Shown piece after piece: positions 1 to 5,703 of a DNA stretch of 6,509 nt. How positions within the stretch are numbered: the first letter of the stretch is position 1; each line of letters starts with the position of its first letter. Both the position numbers and the translations under genes were made by a program. The notes under the pieces were generated by a model that had not been told where the DNA came from, ran no database searches, and worked only from the letters and a program-made list of their open reading frames with translations. Source of the DNA: Peptostreptococcaceae bacterium (GTDB lineage: Bacteria; Bacillota_A; Clostridia; Peptostreptococcales; Anaerovoracaceae); contig JAENWH010000113.1 of the NCBI GenBank assembly GCA_016650135.1, positions 1-6,509 on the forward strand. Direction: 5' to 3'.

Positions 1-147
1 AATAACCTCGTACCAGGTACATTTTGTAAACTTATATCGAATAGATCAAGCCTGCATCTATTATTAATCTCTAATCCGAGTTATGTCGTTACTGTATTAA
101 TTCAATAGGTTCTACGTGTAGATACAATAGCGCATAATACCTACGCT
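1..147. other. Non-coding left edge with no recognisable gene
   Basis: A frame on the plus strand is open from base 1 to a TAG at 106-108, but its translation resembles no family I know and it lacks a start inside the window. All other frames are short. Small palindromes such as GTACCAGGTAC near base 10 and TCTAC/GTAGA at 111-122 are too short to interpret. This may be decayed accessory DNA. Confidence 0.5.
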
Positions 148-216
148 GAAATTTGAACGTTACTTGAAAAAAGAAAATAATGAATTGAGGCTCCTAGATG
201 ATTACCAGGAGTTTTT
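148..216 (+). repeat. Dispersed repeat, copy 1, ending in a terminator-like hairpin
   Basis: This 69-base segment matches 1264-1331. Both begin GAAATTTG, pass through an ACGT and a CTTGAAAAAA block, and end in GAGGCTCCT, a spacer and AGGAG followed by T. In this copy the stem is CTCCT (191-195) with AGGAG (207-211), extended by one G-C pair across an A/C mismatch, then five T. The weakened stem suggests this copy is decaying. No intact gene lies upstream for it to terminate. The hairpin core occurs a third time at 3726-3758. Confidence 0.7.
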
Positions 217-353
217 AAAATATCAAGAAGTATGTCAAAACAAAAGGATGATAATGACAAAAATGTAAATATATTCCTTTTAAACTCACCACGCATGTAG
301 AGACGGTAGTAGTACTATATAAGAAATAAGATCTTGCAGTGAACTACCTGCCA
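217..353. other. Non-coding spacer before the quasi-palindrome
   Basis: No open frame of useful length is present. GGTAGT at 305-310 can pair with ACTACC at 343-348 just before the large quasi-palindrome. The segment could be part of a degraded mobile-element end, but nothing here proves that. Confidence 0.4.
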
Positions 354-406
354 CTTAACCCGGCTTTCGGCTGAATTCCGAAAATTTAGCCGAAAGTCGG
401 GTTAAG
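354..406. repeat. Large quasi-palindrome (24-bp arms, 5-base loop)
   Basis: The arms 354-377 and 383-406 are reverse complements at 22 of 24 positions. The two exceptions become G-U pairs if the plus strand is transcribed, so the RNA would form an uninterrupted 24-bp helix around loop CCGAA. No T-run follows, so it is not a standard terminator. The right arm overlaps codons that still read like the RhuM N-terminus (GTC GGG TTA AGC, just before CAA TAG CAA ATG). The hairpin therefore sits exactly where that gene is broken. It could be a terminal hairpin of an IS200/IS605-like element, a REP/MITE-like repeat, or an inverted duplication made by template switching. Confidence 0.8.
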
Positions 407-1152
407 CCAATAGCAAATGGTGGAGTTGTTTAACACAACCAAGCAAAACATAAACTTACATATCAATAATTGTTTTCGTGAAGGCGAATTGGAACCTGAT
501 TCAGTTGTCAAGGATTCCTTGACAACTGCGCTCGATGGCAAAAGGTATAATGTGAGGTATTACAATCTTGATGTCATTATTTCAGTAGGTTATCGGGTAA
601 AATCTAATCGAGGATTGGAATTCAGGCGTTGGGCAAATACAGTGCTTAAGGAACATATATTAAAAGGATATTCGATAAACACAAATCGAATCAAGCAACT
701 TGGGAAAGTCATTAAAATACTTAAGCGAGCAGAAAATAGTCTGGACGCAAAACAGGTATTAAGTGTTATAGAGAGTTATTCAGTTGCATTAAATCTTCTA
801 GATGATTACGACCAACAGAGAATAGGAAAACCTCAGGGCTCTGAAGCAACCTATATTTTGACTTATGATGAATGCAAACAAGTTATTACACAAATGAGAT
901 TTGGAACTGAGAGTGATTTGTTCGGAAATGAAAAGGACGAATCGTTTAATGCAAGTATAGGCGCGATATATCAGACATTCGATGGCAAGGAAGTATACGG
1001 ATCAACTCAGGAAAAATCTGCGAATTTATTATATTTTGTTACGAAAAATTATAGAAGACAATACATTGGTTGCAATCACGATTATGATTGCAGAATCGAA
1101 GCCAGAAGAAAAGGAAGCCATGGTGAACCTGGTTATGAACTTTCTTGAATAA
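396..1152 (+). pseudogene. rhuM: RhuM-family (Fic/Doc-related) protein, decayed
   Basis: An open frame of 243 codons begins at ATG 417 and ends at TGA 1146-1148. It starts MVELFNTTKQNINLHINN and carries YYNLDVIISVGYRVKS, the hallmark of the RhuM family, whose function is poorly known. Complete members are about 330-345 residues, with some 35 residues before this point. The codons before ATG 417 read L-S-Q-stop-Q, matching the family's WL(S/T)QxQM segment, so a TAG at 411-413 interrupts the true gene. Near 1047-1053 the frame leaves LLYFVTKN and becomes unrelated sequence. The +1 frame from 1051 instead reads IEDNTLVAITIMIAESK through VMNFLE and stops at TAA 1150-1152, which is the family's normal C-terminus. 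The missing piece, judged at about 35 codons, should contain the HxFxDGNKR Fic-like motif. There is no clear Shine-Dalgarno site before ATG 417. Almost certainly non-functional. Confidence 0.88.
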
Positions 1153-1263
1153 GAATTTGTTGGGGGGGAATGGAATTATTTACTGGAAAAGTTGATATGA
1201 TTGGCGGCGGAGGGTGAAAATAGAAAAGTATTTTACATTTTCCTGGTGCAGAACCGACACACA
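1153..1263. other. Spacer after rhuM with a 15-codon open frame
   Basis: A run of seven G at 1162-1168 precedes ATG 1170, giving a 15-codon frame (MELFTGKVDMIGGGG) that ends at TGA 1215-1217. I recognise no family, and it may be the start of a lost gene. The rest up to the repeat at 1264 holds nothing I can name. Confidence 0.35.
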
Positions 1264-1331
1264 GAAATTTGCACGTCGCTTGAAAAAAAAATAAGTAGGT
1301 GAGGCTCCTGGATGATTTTTAGGAGTTTTTT
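1264..1331 (+). repeat. Dispersed repeat, copy 2, ending in a terminator hairpin
   Basis: This is the counterpart of 148-216, sharing the GAAATTTG, ACGT and CTTGAAAAAA blocks and the hairpin. The stem is CTCCT (1305-1309) with AGGAG (1321-1325), extended inward by two G-U pairs, followed by six T. It lies between the rhuM relic and the kbl promoter and would block read-through into the threonine operon. Because the shared part extends some 40 bases upstream of the hairpin, the unit looks like a dispersed element or element end rather than just a terminator. Confidence 0.72.
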
Positions 1332-1340
1332 GTATTTAAT

Positions 1341-1357
1341 TTGGCATTTGGAGCCAA
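1341..1357. promoter_or_regulatory. Inverted repeat over the -35 box, possible operator
   Basis: TTGGC (1341-1345) and GCCAA (1353-1357) are perfect complements around a 7-base spacer. The left arm is the -35 box itself, so a bound dimer would block RNA polymerase. The regulator is not in the window. With five-base arms, chance is a real alternative. Confidence 0.4.
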
Positions 1358-1369
1358 AAGATATATAAT
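1341..1369 (+). promoter_or_regulatory. Sigma-A-type promoter of the kbl-tdh operon
   Basis: The -35 box is TTGGCA (1341-1346) and the -10 box a perfect TATAAT (1364-1369), 17 bases apart. Transcription would start near 1376, leaving a leader of about 68 bases before kbl. The promoter begins ten bases after the T-run of the preceding terminator. Confidence 0.75.
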
Positions 1370-1443
1370 AAATGGTAGTTAATATGAAATCGGAATAAAT
1401 TTTTACTAGAATAAACAAAATAAAAGGTTGGAGGCGTGTCATT

Positions 1444-2637
1444 ATGGGAAGTAAAGTATTAGAAAGATTTTTAAAAGAAAATTTACAGGACTTGAAAAGT
1501 AAAGGTTTGTATAACGTAATTAACACACTAAAGAGTTCAAATGGACCCATTATCACAATTGGTGATAAAGAACTGGTAAACTTATCATCAAATAACTATT
1601 TAGGGCTTGCGACAAACCCAAGAATAATTGAAGCAACTATTGCAGCAACACAAAAATATGGTGCAGGTGCGGGTGCAGTTCGAACAATAAATGGTACCTT
1701 AGAAATTCATGTTGAATTAGAACAGAAACTTGCTAAATTCAAACATACGGAGGCAGCCATCGCTTTCCAGTCAGGACTTAATTGCAATATGGGAGCAATT
1801 TCAGCAGTAATGGATAATAAAGATGCTATCCTTTCGGATTCACTAAATCATGCATCAATAATCGATGGATGCAGATTATCCGGTGCAAAAATTATCAGAG
1901 TAGAACATTCAGACATGGTAGATTTAAGAAATAAAGCAAAAGAAGCAGTTGAATCTGGATTATATAAAAAAATAATGGTTATTACGGATGGTGTTTTTTC
2001 TATGGATGGCGATATTGCTAAACTTCCTGAAATCGTGAAAATAGCAGAAGAGTTTGACTTAATAACATATGTAGATGATGCTCACGGTTCAGGAGTATTG
2101 GGAAAAGGTACGGGTACTGTGCATCACTTTGGGTTATCCGATAAGATAGATTTCCAAATTGGAACACTATCAAAAGCTATTGGAGTTGTAGGTGGATATG
2201 TAGCCGGAACTAGGGACTTAATTGATTGGCTCATGGTTAGAGCCAGACCGTTCCTGTTTTCAACATCATTAACCCCAGGAGCCGCCGGTGCATCTATTGA
2301 AGCTATTAATATTCTTACAGAAAGCACTGAGTTAAATGATAAACTATGGGAAAACGCAAATTATTTAAAGAAAGGTTTAAAAGAACTTGGATTTGATATT
2401 GGTAATAGTGAAACACCCATTACTCCGTGTATAATTGGAGATGAAATTATTACTCAAGAATTCAGCGGGAAACTTTTTGAAGAAGGCGTTTATGCAAAAT
2501 CAATCGTGTTCCCGACTGTTGCAAAAGGAAAAGGAAGAGTACGAAATATGCCTACAGCAGCGCATACAAAGGAAATGTTGGATAGGGCATTAACTATTTA
2601 CGCAAAAGTTGGTAAAGAGATGGGTATTATCAAATGA
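1444..2637 (+). CDS. kbl: 2-amino-3-ketobutyrate CoA ligase (glycine C-acetyltransferase)
   Basis: This PLP-dependent cytosolic enzyme cleaves 2-amino-3-ketobutyrate with CoA to glycine and acetyl-CoA, the second step of threonine breakdown. The 397 residues match the family's usual length of about 398. The PLP lysine is K244 in [17 protein letters not shown] at 211-214 provides the Asp that contacts the pyridine nitrogen and the neighbouring His. H136 in LNHASIIDG is the residue that stacks on the cofactor. [11 protein letters not shown] (47-57) and [13 protein letters not shown] are the substrate/CoA-side motifs of the alpha-oxoamine synthases. ATG 1444 is chosen because GGAGG at 1430-1434 lies 9 bases upstream. 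The stop overlaps the next start by four bases (ATGA). The related 8-amino-7-oxononanoate synthase (BioF) is possible on fold alone, but the dehydrogenase partner decides for Kbl. Confidence 0.95.
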   Translation: MGSKVLERFLKENLQDLKSKGLYNVINTLKSSNGPIITIGDKELVNLSSNNYLGLATNPRIIEATIAATQKYGAGAGAVRTINGTLEIHVELEQKLAKFKHTEAAIAFQSGLNCNMGAISAVMDNKDAILSDSLNHASIIDGCRLSGAKIIRVEHSDMVDLRNKAKEAVESGLYKKIMVITDGVFSMDGDIAKLPEIVKIAEEFDLITYVDDAHGSGVLGKGTGTVHHFGLSDKIDFQIGTLSKAIGVVGGYVAGTRDLIDWLMVRARPFLFSTSLTPGAAGASIEAINILTESTELNDKLWENANYLKKGLKELGFDIGNSETPITPCIIGDEIITQEFSGKLFEEGVYAKSIVFPTVAKGKGRVRNMPTAAHTKEMLDRALTIYAKVGKEMGIIK

Positions 2638-3596
2638 AAAAAATATTAGTAACAGGTGCCCTAGGACAAATAGGTTCAGAACTCGTTATGGAAATGAGAA
2701 AAGTTTATGGTAGTGACAATGTGATCGCTACAGATTTAAGAAGTCTTGAGAGCAGCCCTGTAGTCACTTCAGGACCTTTTGAAATATTAGATGTGACCAA
2801 TCATAAAGCGATGCTTGATATTGCTAAACAATATCAAGTAGATACATTAATTCATTTAGCGGCATTATTATCAGCAACAGCAGAAGCAAAACCATTGTTC
2901 GCTTGGAATATTAACATGAGTGGACTTATGAATGCACTGGAGGTTGCCAGAGAACTTAAATTAAAATTCTTTACACCAAGTTCTATAGGTTCATTTGGTC
3001 CAACTACGCCTAAAGATAATACTCCTCAAGATACAGTTCAAAGACCAACAACTATGTATGGTGTGAGTAAGGTTGCAGGAGAATTATTATGCGATTACTA
3101 CTTTAGCAAATTTGGAGTAGATACAAGAGGAGTACGTTTTCCAGGTTTAATATCATATGAAGTTCTTCCAGGAGGCGGAACAACTGATTATGCTGTTGAC
3201 ATATACTATGAAGCATTAAAGTTGGGAAAATACACATCATTCATTGATAAGGGAACAAAAATGGATATGATGTATATGCCAGATGCAATAAATGCAATAA
3301 TTAAGTTAATGGAGGCTGACGAATCAAAATTAATACATCGAAATGCGTTTAACATTGCAGCTATGAGTTTTGAACCAGAAGAAATAGCTGCTGAAATTAA
3401 AAAACATATACCGGGCTTCGTTATGGATTATGATGTAGATCCAATAAGACAGGGAATCGCTGATTCGTGGCCAAACTCCATAGATGCAACTTGTGCCAAG
3501 AATGAGTGGGGATTTGCTGCTGAATATGATTTGGCAAAAATGACGACGGATATGTTACAAAAATTAAGTGATAAAATAATGGAAGCAAAGAAATAA
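2634..3596 (+). CDS. tdh: L-threonine 3-dehydrogenase, SDR (epimerase-like) type
   Basis: It is predicted to oxidise L-threonine with NAD+ to 2-amino-3-ketobutyrate, the substrate of the enzyme encoded just upstream. It belongs to the NAD-dependent epimerase/dehydratase branch of the short-chain dehydrogenases, like the threonine dehydrogenases of Flavobacterium and animals, not the zinc-dependent E. coli Tdh. The Rossmann motif is GALGQIG (8-14) and the acidic residue binding the adenosine ribose is D34 in ATDLRS. The catalytic Ser lies in PSSIGSFGP (S116/S117), and the YxxxK pair is Y142 and K146 in MYGVSK. The region [19 protein letters not shown] is characteristic of this group. The 320 residues are full length. 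The start overlaps the kbl stop (ATGA), so translation is probably coupled; only a weak GGTAAAGAGATGGG lies upstream. A sugar epimerase is the fallback reading but fits the operon poorly. Confidence 0.92.
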   Translation: MKKILVTGALGQIGSELVMEMRKVYGSDNVIATDLRSLESSPVVTSGPFEILDVTNHKAMLDIAKQYQVDTLIHLAALLSATAEAKPLFAWNINMSGLMNALEVARELKLKFFTPSSIGSFGPTTPKDNTPQDTVQRPTTMYGVSKVAGELLCDYYFSKFGVDTRGVRFPGLISYEVLPGGGTTDYAVDIYYEALKLGKYTSFIDKGTKMDMMYMPDAINAIIKLMEADESKLIHRNAFNIAAMSFEPEEIAAEIKKHIPGFVMDYDVDPIRQGIADSWPNSIDATCAKNEWGFAAEYDLAKMTTDMLQKLSDKIMEAKK

Positions 3597-3619
3597 ATGT
3601 AGTTGAAAAGGAGTTTGAC

Positions 3620-3797
3620 ATGAAAGAACTTCAATTCTCAATCGAAATCAAAGCCCCCTATAGAACGAGTCTGGGCAACTCTTTGGGAGGATGCCACTTT
3701 TCGTGACTGGGCAAGCATTATTGAGGAAGGCTCCTGGATGATTTCCAGGAGTTTTTTTATTGGAACTAAATCAGAACAGTTTTATTTGTCGAAATAG
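3620..3797 (+). pseudogene. SRPBCC (START/AHSA1-like) domain protein, frameshifted and truncated
   Basis: AAAAGGAG (3606-3613) precedes ATG 3620, and translation begins MKELQFSIEIKAP, the typical start of a small SRPBCC hydrophobic-ligand-binding protein of about 145 residues. In the run of five C at 3654-3658 the frame breaks. Dropping one C restores IERVWATLWEDATFRDWASI followed by IEEG, again family-like (such proteins go on with EGTYM). After about 3730 the resemblance ends because the frame enters the terminator repeat at 3726-3758, and a stop follows at 3795-3797. Only about the first 37 residues survive. It starts 24 bases after tdh on the same strand, so it was probably once the third gene of the operon. 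No product is expected. Confidence 0.75.
3726..3758 (+). terminator. Terminator of the kbl-tdh operon (hairpin repeat, copy 3)
   Basis: A perfect 7-bp stem, CTCCTGG (3731-3737) with CCAGGAG (3745-3751), is followed by seven T (3752-3758). This is the strongest of the three copies of the GGCTCCTRGATGATT hairpin in the window (others at 187-216 and 1301-1331). Unlike those, it lacks the shared 40-base upstream block and is joined directly to SRPBCC coding sequence. Confidence 0.85.
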
Positions 3798-3904
3798 GAA
3801 TAATTATTTATGTAATAACAGATGATAATCAGCAATTAAAGGCAATAGAGTACGGAAAAAATATTACAAATAAATAGTTCAAAAATGGGTGGGAGGTTAT
3901 AATA

Positions 3905-4444
3905 ATGGGAAAAGCAACGCAAAATCTCAGAAAAGAACATGAAATAATTCTTCATGTCCTCTACATTACTGACGAAATCATTTCAACAGTAACAGAAGAC
4001 ATCAGAATAATGCATTTTGGCAATGAACTTGTATATTTCTTGAAAACATTTGGCGACAAATGCCATCACGGTAAAGAAGAAAATTATCTATTTAAGGAGT
4101 TGGAAAATCAAGGCATCCAAAATGAAGGTGGATCAATTGGTGTTATGCTTCAAGAACATCAAGAGGGCCGAAAATATATAGATTTAATGAATAAAGTTGT
4201 AGAAGCAGTTGATACAGCGAATTTCAAAATTAATGCAAGTAATTACAGCAACCTTCTGCATAGTCATATCGAAAAGGAAAATAATGTTCTGTTTGTTGTG
4301 GCTGATGAAATATTAGATGACACAAAGCAGGATGAACTATTTGAGAAGTTTGAACAGTATGAAGAAAATATTATTGGGCATGGTGTTCATGAAAAATTGC
4401 ATTCAATGATTCATAAATGGACGGAAGAATTTGATGTACATTAA
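3905..4444 (+). CDS. Hemerythrin-like HHE-domain diiron protein
   Basis: This 179-residue protein is a four-helix bundle expected to hold a non-haem diiron site and bind O2 or related small molecules in the cytoplasm. In anaerobes such proteins are linked to oxygen or nitrosative stress and to sensing; the exact role here is unknown. The ligand pattern is complete: H12 in RKEHEII, H54/H55 with E58/E59 in CHHGKEEN, H85 in QEHQEGRKY, and H121 with E125 in HIEKEN. Further His residues (159, 162, 166) lie in the C-terminal extension. There is no signal peptide or membrane segment. GGGAGG (3891-3896) lies 8 bases before ATG 3905. It appears monocistronic, with the kbl-tdh terminator upstream. I see neither a strong promoter nor a clear downstream terminator. 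Confidence 0.9.
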   Translation: MGKATQNLRKEHEIILHVLYITDEIISTVTEDIRIMHFGNELVYFLKTFGDKCHHGKEENYLFKELENQGIQNEGGSIGVMLQEHQEGRKYIDLMNKVVEAVDTANFKINASNYSNLLHSHIEKENNVLFVVADEILDDTKQDELFEKFEQYEENIIGHGVHEKLHSMIHKWTEEFDVH

Positions 4445-4508
4445 GCGTTACTAAGGTGGCGTGCTAATTGAAAAGCTAAATATAACTGGATCTTTTTTAT
4501 AGGGAAAT

Positions 4509-4537
4509 TTGCAAATATTTCAACTGTGTAATATAAT
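4509..4537 (+). promoter_or_regulatory. Orphan sigma-A-type promoter
   Basis: TTGCAA (4509-4514) and a perfect TATAAT (4532-4537) are 17 bases apart. From the -10 box onward 15 bases (4531-4545) are identical to the kbl promoter (1363-1377). No coding region follows within 250 bases. It may drive a small RNA, give yegP a long leader, or be a relic. Confidence 0.55.
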
Positions 4538-4686
4538 AAATGGTATTTATGCGGTATCCATAACTTTATATTATTGTTGTTGTTCTTTTTCTGTTTATGC
4601 TCTGTAATATCATTGAACTTTTGGATAATTAGTAGTATGCTTAAATTAAGTAGAAAATGAATAAGGACTTATTTCTTTTTAGCAGT

Positions 4687-4714
4687 TTGATTTAGGATTA
4701 TGATTGTTTAATAA
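4687..4714 (+). promoter_or_regulatory. Probable promoter of the yegP-like gene
   Basis: TTGATT (4687-4692) and TAATAA (4709-4714) are 16 bases apart. The predicted start falls within the inverted repeat at 4716-4739, about 90 bases before the gene's ATG. The boxes are only moderately close to consensus. Confidence 0.45.
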
Positions 4715-4715
4715 T

Positions 4716-4739
4716 TACAAATACCGACTGGTATTTGTA
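4716..4739. promoter_or_regulatory. Perfect 10-bp inverted repeat, likely repressor operator
   Basis: TACAAATACC (4716-4725) and GGTATTTGTA (4730-4739) are exact complements around GACT. No T-run follows, so termination is unlikely. Its position directly after a putative -10 box and its ACCGACTGGT centre suit an operator of the TetR type. No such regulator gene lies in the window, so the assignment is inference. Confidence 0.6.
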
Positions 4740-4757
4740 GGACAGAGGGGTTTAATT

Positions 4758-4778
4758 ATGCCAGATTCCAAGGCTTAG
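4758..4778 (+). other. Six-codon open frame, possible csbD start relic or leader peptide
   Basis: AGAGGGG (4744-4750) lies 7 bases before ATG 4758, which encodes MPDSKA and then TAG. The first 15 bases match the first 15 of csbD on the minus strand (5571 downward) at 13 positions, and CsbD proteins often begin M-P/T-D-S. It may be what is left of a second csbD, or a small upstream frame. Confidence 0.3.
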
Positions 4779-4811
4779 TTTCGCTCATAAAAGGTGAAGG
4801 AGGGATTTTTA

Positions 4812-5189
4812 ATGGCAGGTAAATTTGTAATAAGCAAAATAGATGAACGATTTAGGTTTGATTTAAAAGCTGCAAACGGCGAAATTATTTTAAGCTCGCA
4901 GCCTTATACATCCATTGCATCATGTAAAAAAGGTATTGAAAGTATAAGGACAAATGCTCCTATTGCCCCTGTTGAAGACCAAACTATTGAGGGATTTACA
5001 ACAGAGAAGAATCCCAAATTTGAGGTATACGAATATAGAAATGGTGATTATCGTTTTAGATTAAATGCGAAGAATGGAGAACTTATTGGTACTGGCTATA
5101 GATATAAATCTAAAGCTGGATGTCAAAATGGTATAGATTCCATAAAGAAAAATTCAGTAGAAGCAATAATCGTTGAAGAAAAAGACTAG
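4812..5189 (+). CDS. YegP/DUF1508 family protein, two repeats
   Basis: The 125-residue product consists of two copies of the DUF1508 module. Residues 4-55 hold KFVISKIDERFRFDLKAANG and the SCKKGIESIRTNAP segment. Residues 69-120 hold KFEVYEYRNGDYRFRLNAKNG and AGCQNGIDSIKKNS. Each module has a G-x-Y/F-R-F-x-L-x-A-x-N-G-E strand-turn and a CxxGIxSI helix, as in E. coli YegP. The biochemical role is unknown; the proteins are small, soluble and often seen with stress genes. ATG 4812 is preferred because AAGGAGG (4797-4803) lies 8 bases upstream. A GTG at 4794 in the same frame would place the start before that ribosome site. A promoter with an inverted-repeat operator lies upstream and a terminator directly downstream, so it is a single-gene unit. 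Confidence 0.9.
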   Translation: MAGKFVISKIDERFRFDLKAANGEIILSSQPYTSIASCKKGIESIRTNAPIAPVEDQTIEGFTTEKNPKFEVYEYRNGDYRFRLNAKNGELIGTGYRYKSKAGCQNGIDSIKKNSVEAIIVEEKD

Positions 5190-5215
5190 TACGATTTTAT
5201 GTAAACAATTTATTA

Positions 5216-5260
5216 AATCACCGTATTATTTAGAAATGGGTAATGTGGTGATTCTATTTT
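5216..5260 (+). terminator. Terminator of the yegP-like gene
   Basis: Arms 5216-5228 and 5241-5253 form a 13-bp stem, with 11 Watson-Crick and two G-U pairs, around a 12-base loop. CTATTTT follows. It starts 26 bases after the stop codon. Confidence 0.7.
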
Positions 5261-5287
5261 AAAAATGAATGATACGAAAAATAATTG

Positions 5288-5321
5288 AGGGCCGAGGACA
5301 AAATGTTTGTCACTCGACCCT
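5288..5321 (-). terminator. Hairpin terminator for the csbD unit, possibly bidirectional
   Basis: AGGG-C-CGAG-GACAAA (5288-5302) pairs with TTTGTC-A-CTCG-A-CCCT (5306-5321) with one mismatch and one bulged base, around a 3-base loop. On the minus strand the stem is followed by a T-rich tract (AATTATTTTTC). On the plus strand TTGTTTGT follows. It lies 26 bases past the csbD stop. Confidence 0.7.
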
Positions 5322-5346
5322 TGTTTGTAGTATTAAAGACCTTCAG

Positions 5347-5571
5347 CTAAATTGTCTTATTTTTGTCTTCATTTTCATCTATAATGTCATTTATTCCTTT
5401 TGCAATGTCTTCTTTTATTTTCCCCCCTTTTTCCTTGAGATCAGATTTTGAAGACTGAATTTTACCTTTCAATTCCAATTCTTCGTTTCCTGTAACTTTT
5501 CCAACTGCCTCCTTAACCTCACCTATTACCTTATCTTTAGCATTGTTAAGTTTATTCTTTGAATCTGTCAT
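5347..5571 (-). CDS. csbD: CsbD-like stress-response protein
   Basis: This 74-residue, highly charged, Lys/Glu-rich small protein belongs to the CsbD family. Its core matches the family pattern: NKLNNAKDKVIGEVKEAVGK, then VTGNEELELKGK. In Bacillus, CsbD belongs to the SigB general stress regulon, but its molecular function is unknown. The C-terminal third (KGINDIIDENEDKNKTI) is a low-complexity extension. There is no signal peptide. AAAGGAG lies about 9 bases upstream of the ATG at 5571. It is the last gene of a minus-strand group, 33 bases after the lmo0937-type relic, with a hairpin terminator beyond its end. No SigB-type promoter is visible. Confidence 0.88.
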   Translation of the reverse strand: MTDSKNKLNNAKDKVIGEVKEAVGKVTGNEELELKGKIQSSKSDLKEKGGKIKEDIAKGINDIIDENEDKNKTI

Positions 5572-5604
5572 AATAAAAATCTCCTTTCAATCAGTTAAAA
5601 TAAT

Positions 5605-5703
5605 TTATACTTTTCTACCTTGAAGTAACTGAACCACAACTATTATCAAGGCAACTACTAATAGAATATGTATTAAGCCGCCTCCTGTAGCCGTGATAAA
5701 ATT
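5605..5703 (-). pseudogene. N-terminally truncated lmo0937-type membrane peptide
   Basis: Read on the minus strand, codons directly after the TAA of the preceding gene encode NFITATGGGLIHILLVVALI followed by IVVVQLLQGRKV and a TAA at 5605-5607. GGGLIHILLVxA...LLxGRKV is the second half of the lmo0937 family, tiny membrane proteins of about 50 residues with an N-terminal hydrophobic stretch followed by this helix. The first ~18 residues and any start codon are missing; the only later start-like codon (TTG) lies inside the helix. It is in the same frame as the preceding gene, consistent with a deletion that joined the two. Members of the family are often neighbours of csbD, as here. Confidence 0.65.

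Larger units (their letters stand above)
4445..4793. other. Long intergenic region, non-coding apart from regulatory sites
   Basis: No frame longer than a few tens of codons is present. It contains an orphan sigma-A-type promoter (4509-4537), a second promoter with a perfect inverted repeat (4687-4739), and a six-codon frame with a good ribosome site (4758-4778). The rest is A/T-rich sequence with no recognisable homology, and could be the remains of one or more lost genes. Confidence 0.6.

Noticed and set aside
354..406. Quasi-palindrome as a rho-independent terminator
   Set aside because: No T-run follows on either strand, and no intact gene ends nearby.
1384..1398. Four-codon frame in the kbl leader as a regulatory leader peptide
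   Set aside because: No ribosome site and no threonine or glycine codons, and no attenuator structure in the leader.
1233..1556. 107-codon open frame on the minus strand
   Set aside because: It runs antisense across the kbl promoter, the terminator repeat and the start of kbl, has no family resemblance, and is explained as a shadow of A/T-rich sequence.
2124..2327. Minus-strand open frame inside kbl
   Set aside because: Fully contained in a well-supported gene, with no family resemblance.
3421..3634. Two overlapping minus-strand frames over the end of tdh
   Set aside because: They overlap each other and a certain gene, and look like shadows.
4794..4811. Upstream GTG start for the YegP-like gene
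   Set aside because: The GTG lies directly before the AAGGAGG that serves the ATG at 4812, and family members begin MAGKF-like.
5269..5451. 60-codon plus-strand frame rich in Phe/Ile/Tyr
   Set aside because: It crosses the hairpin terminator and is antisense to csbD; its hydrophobic look comes from the Lys/Glu-rich opposite strand.
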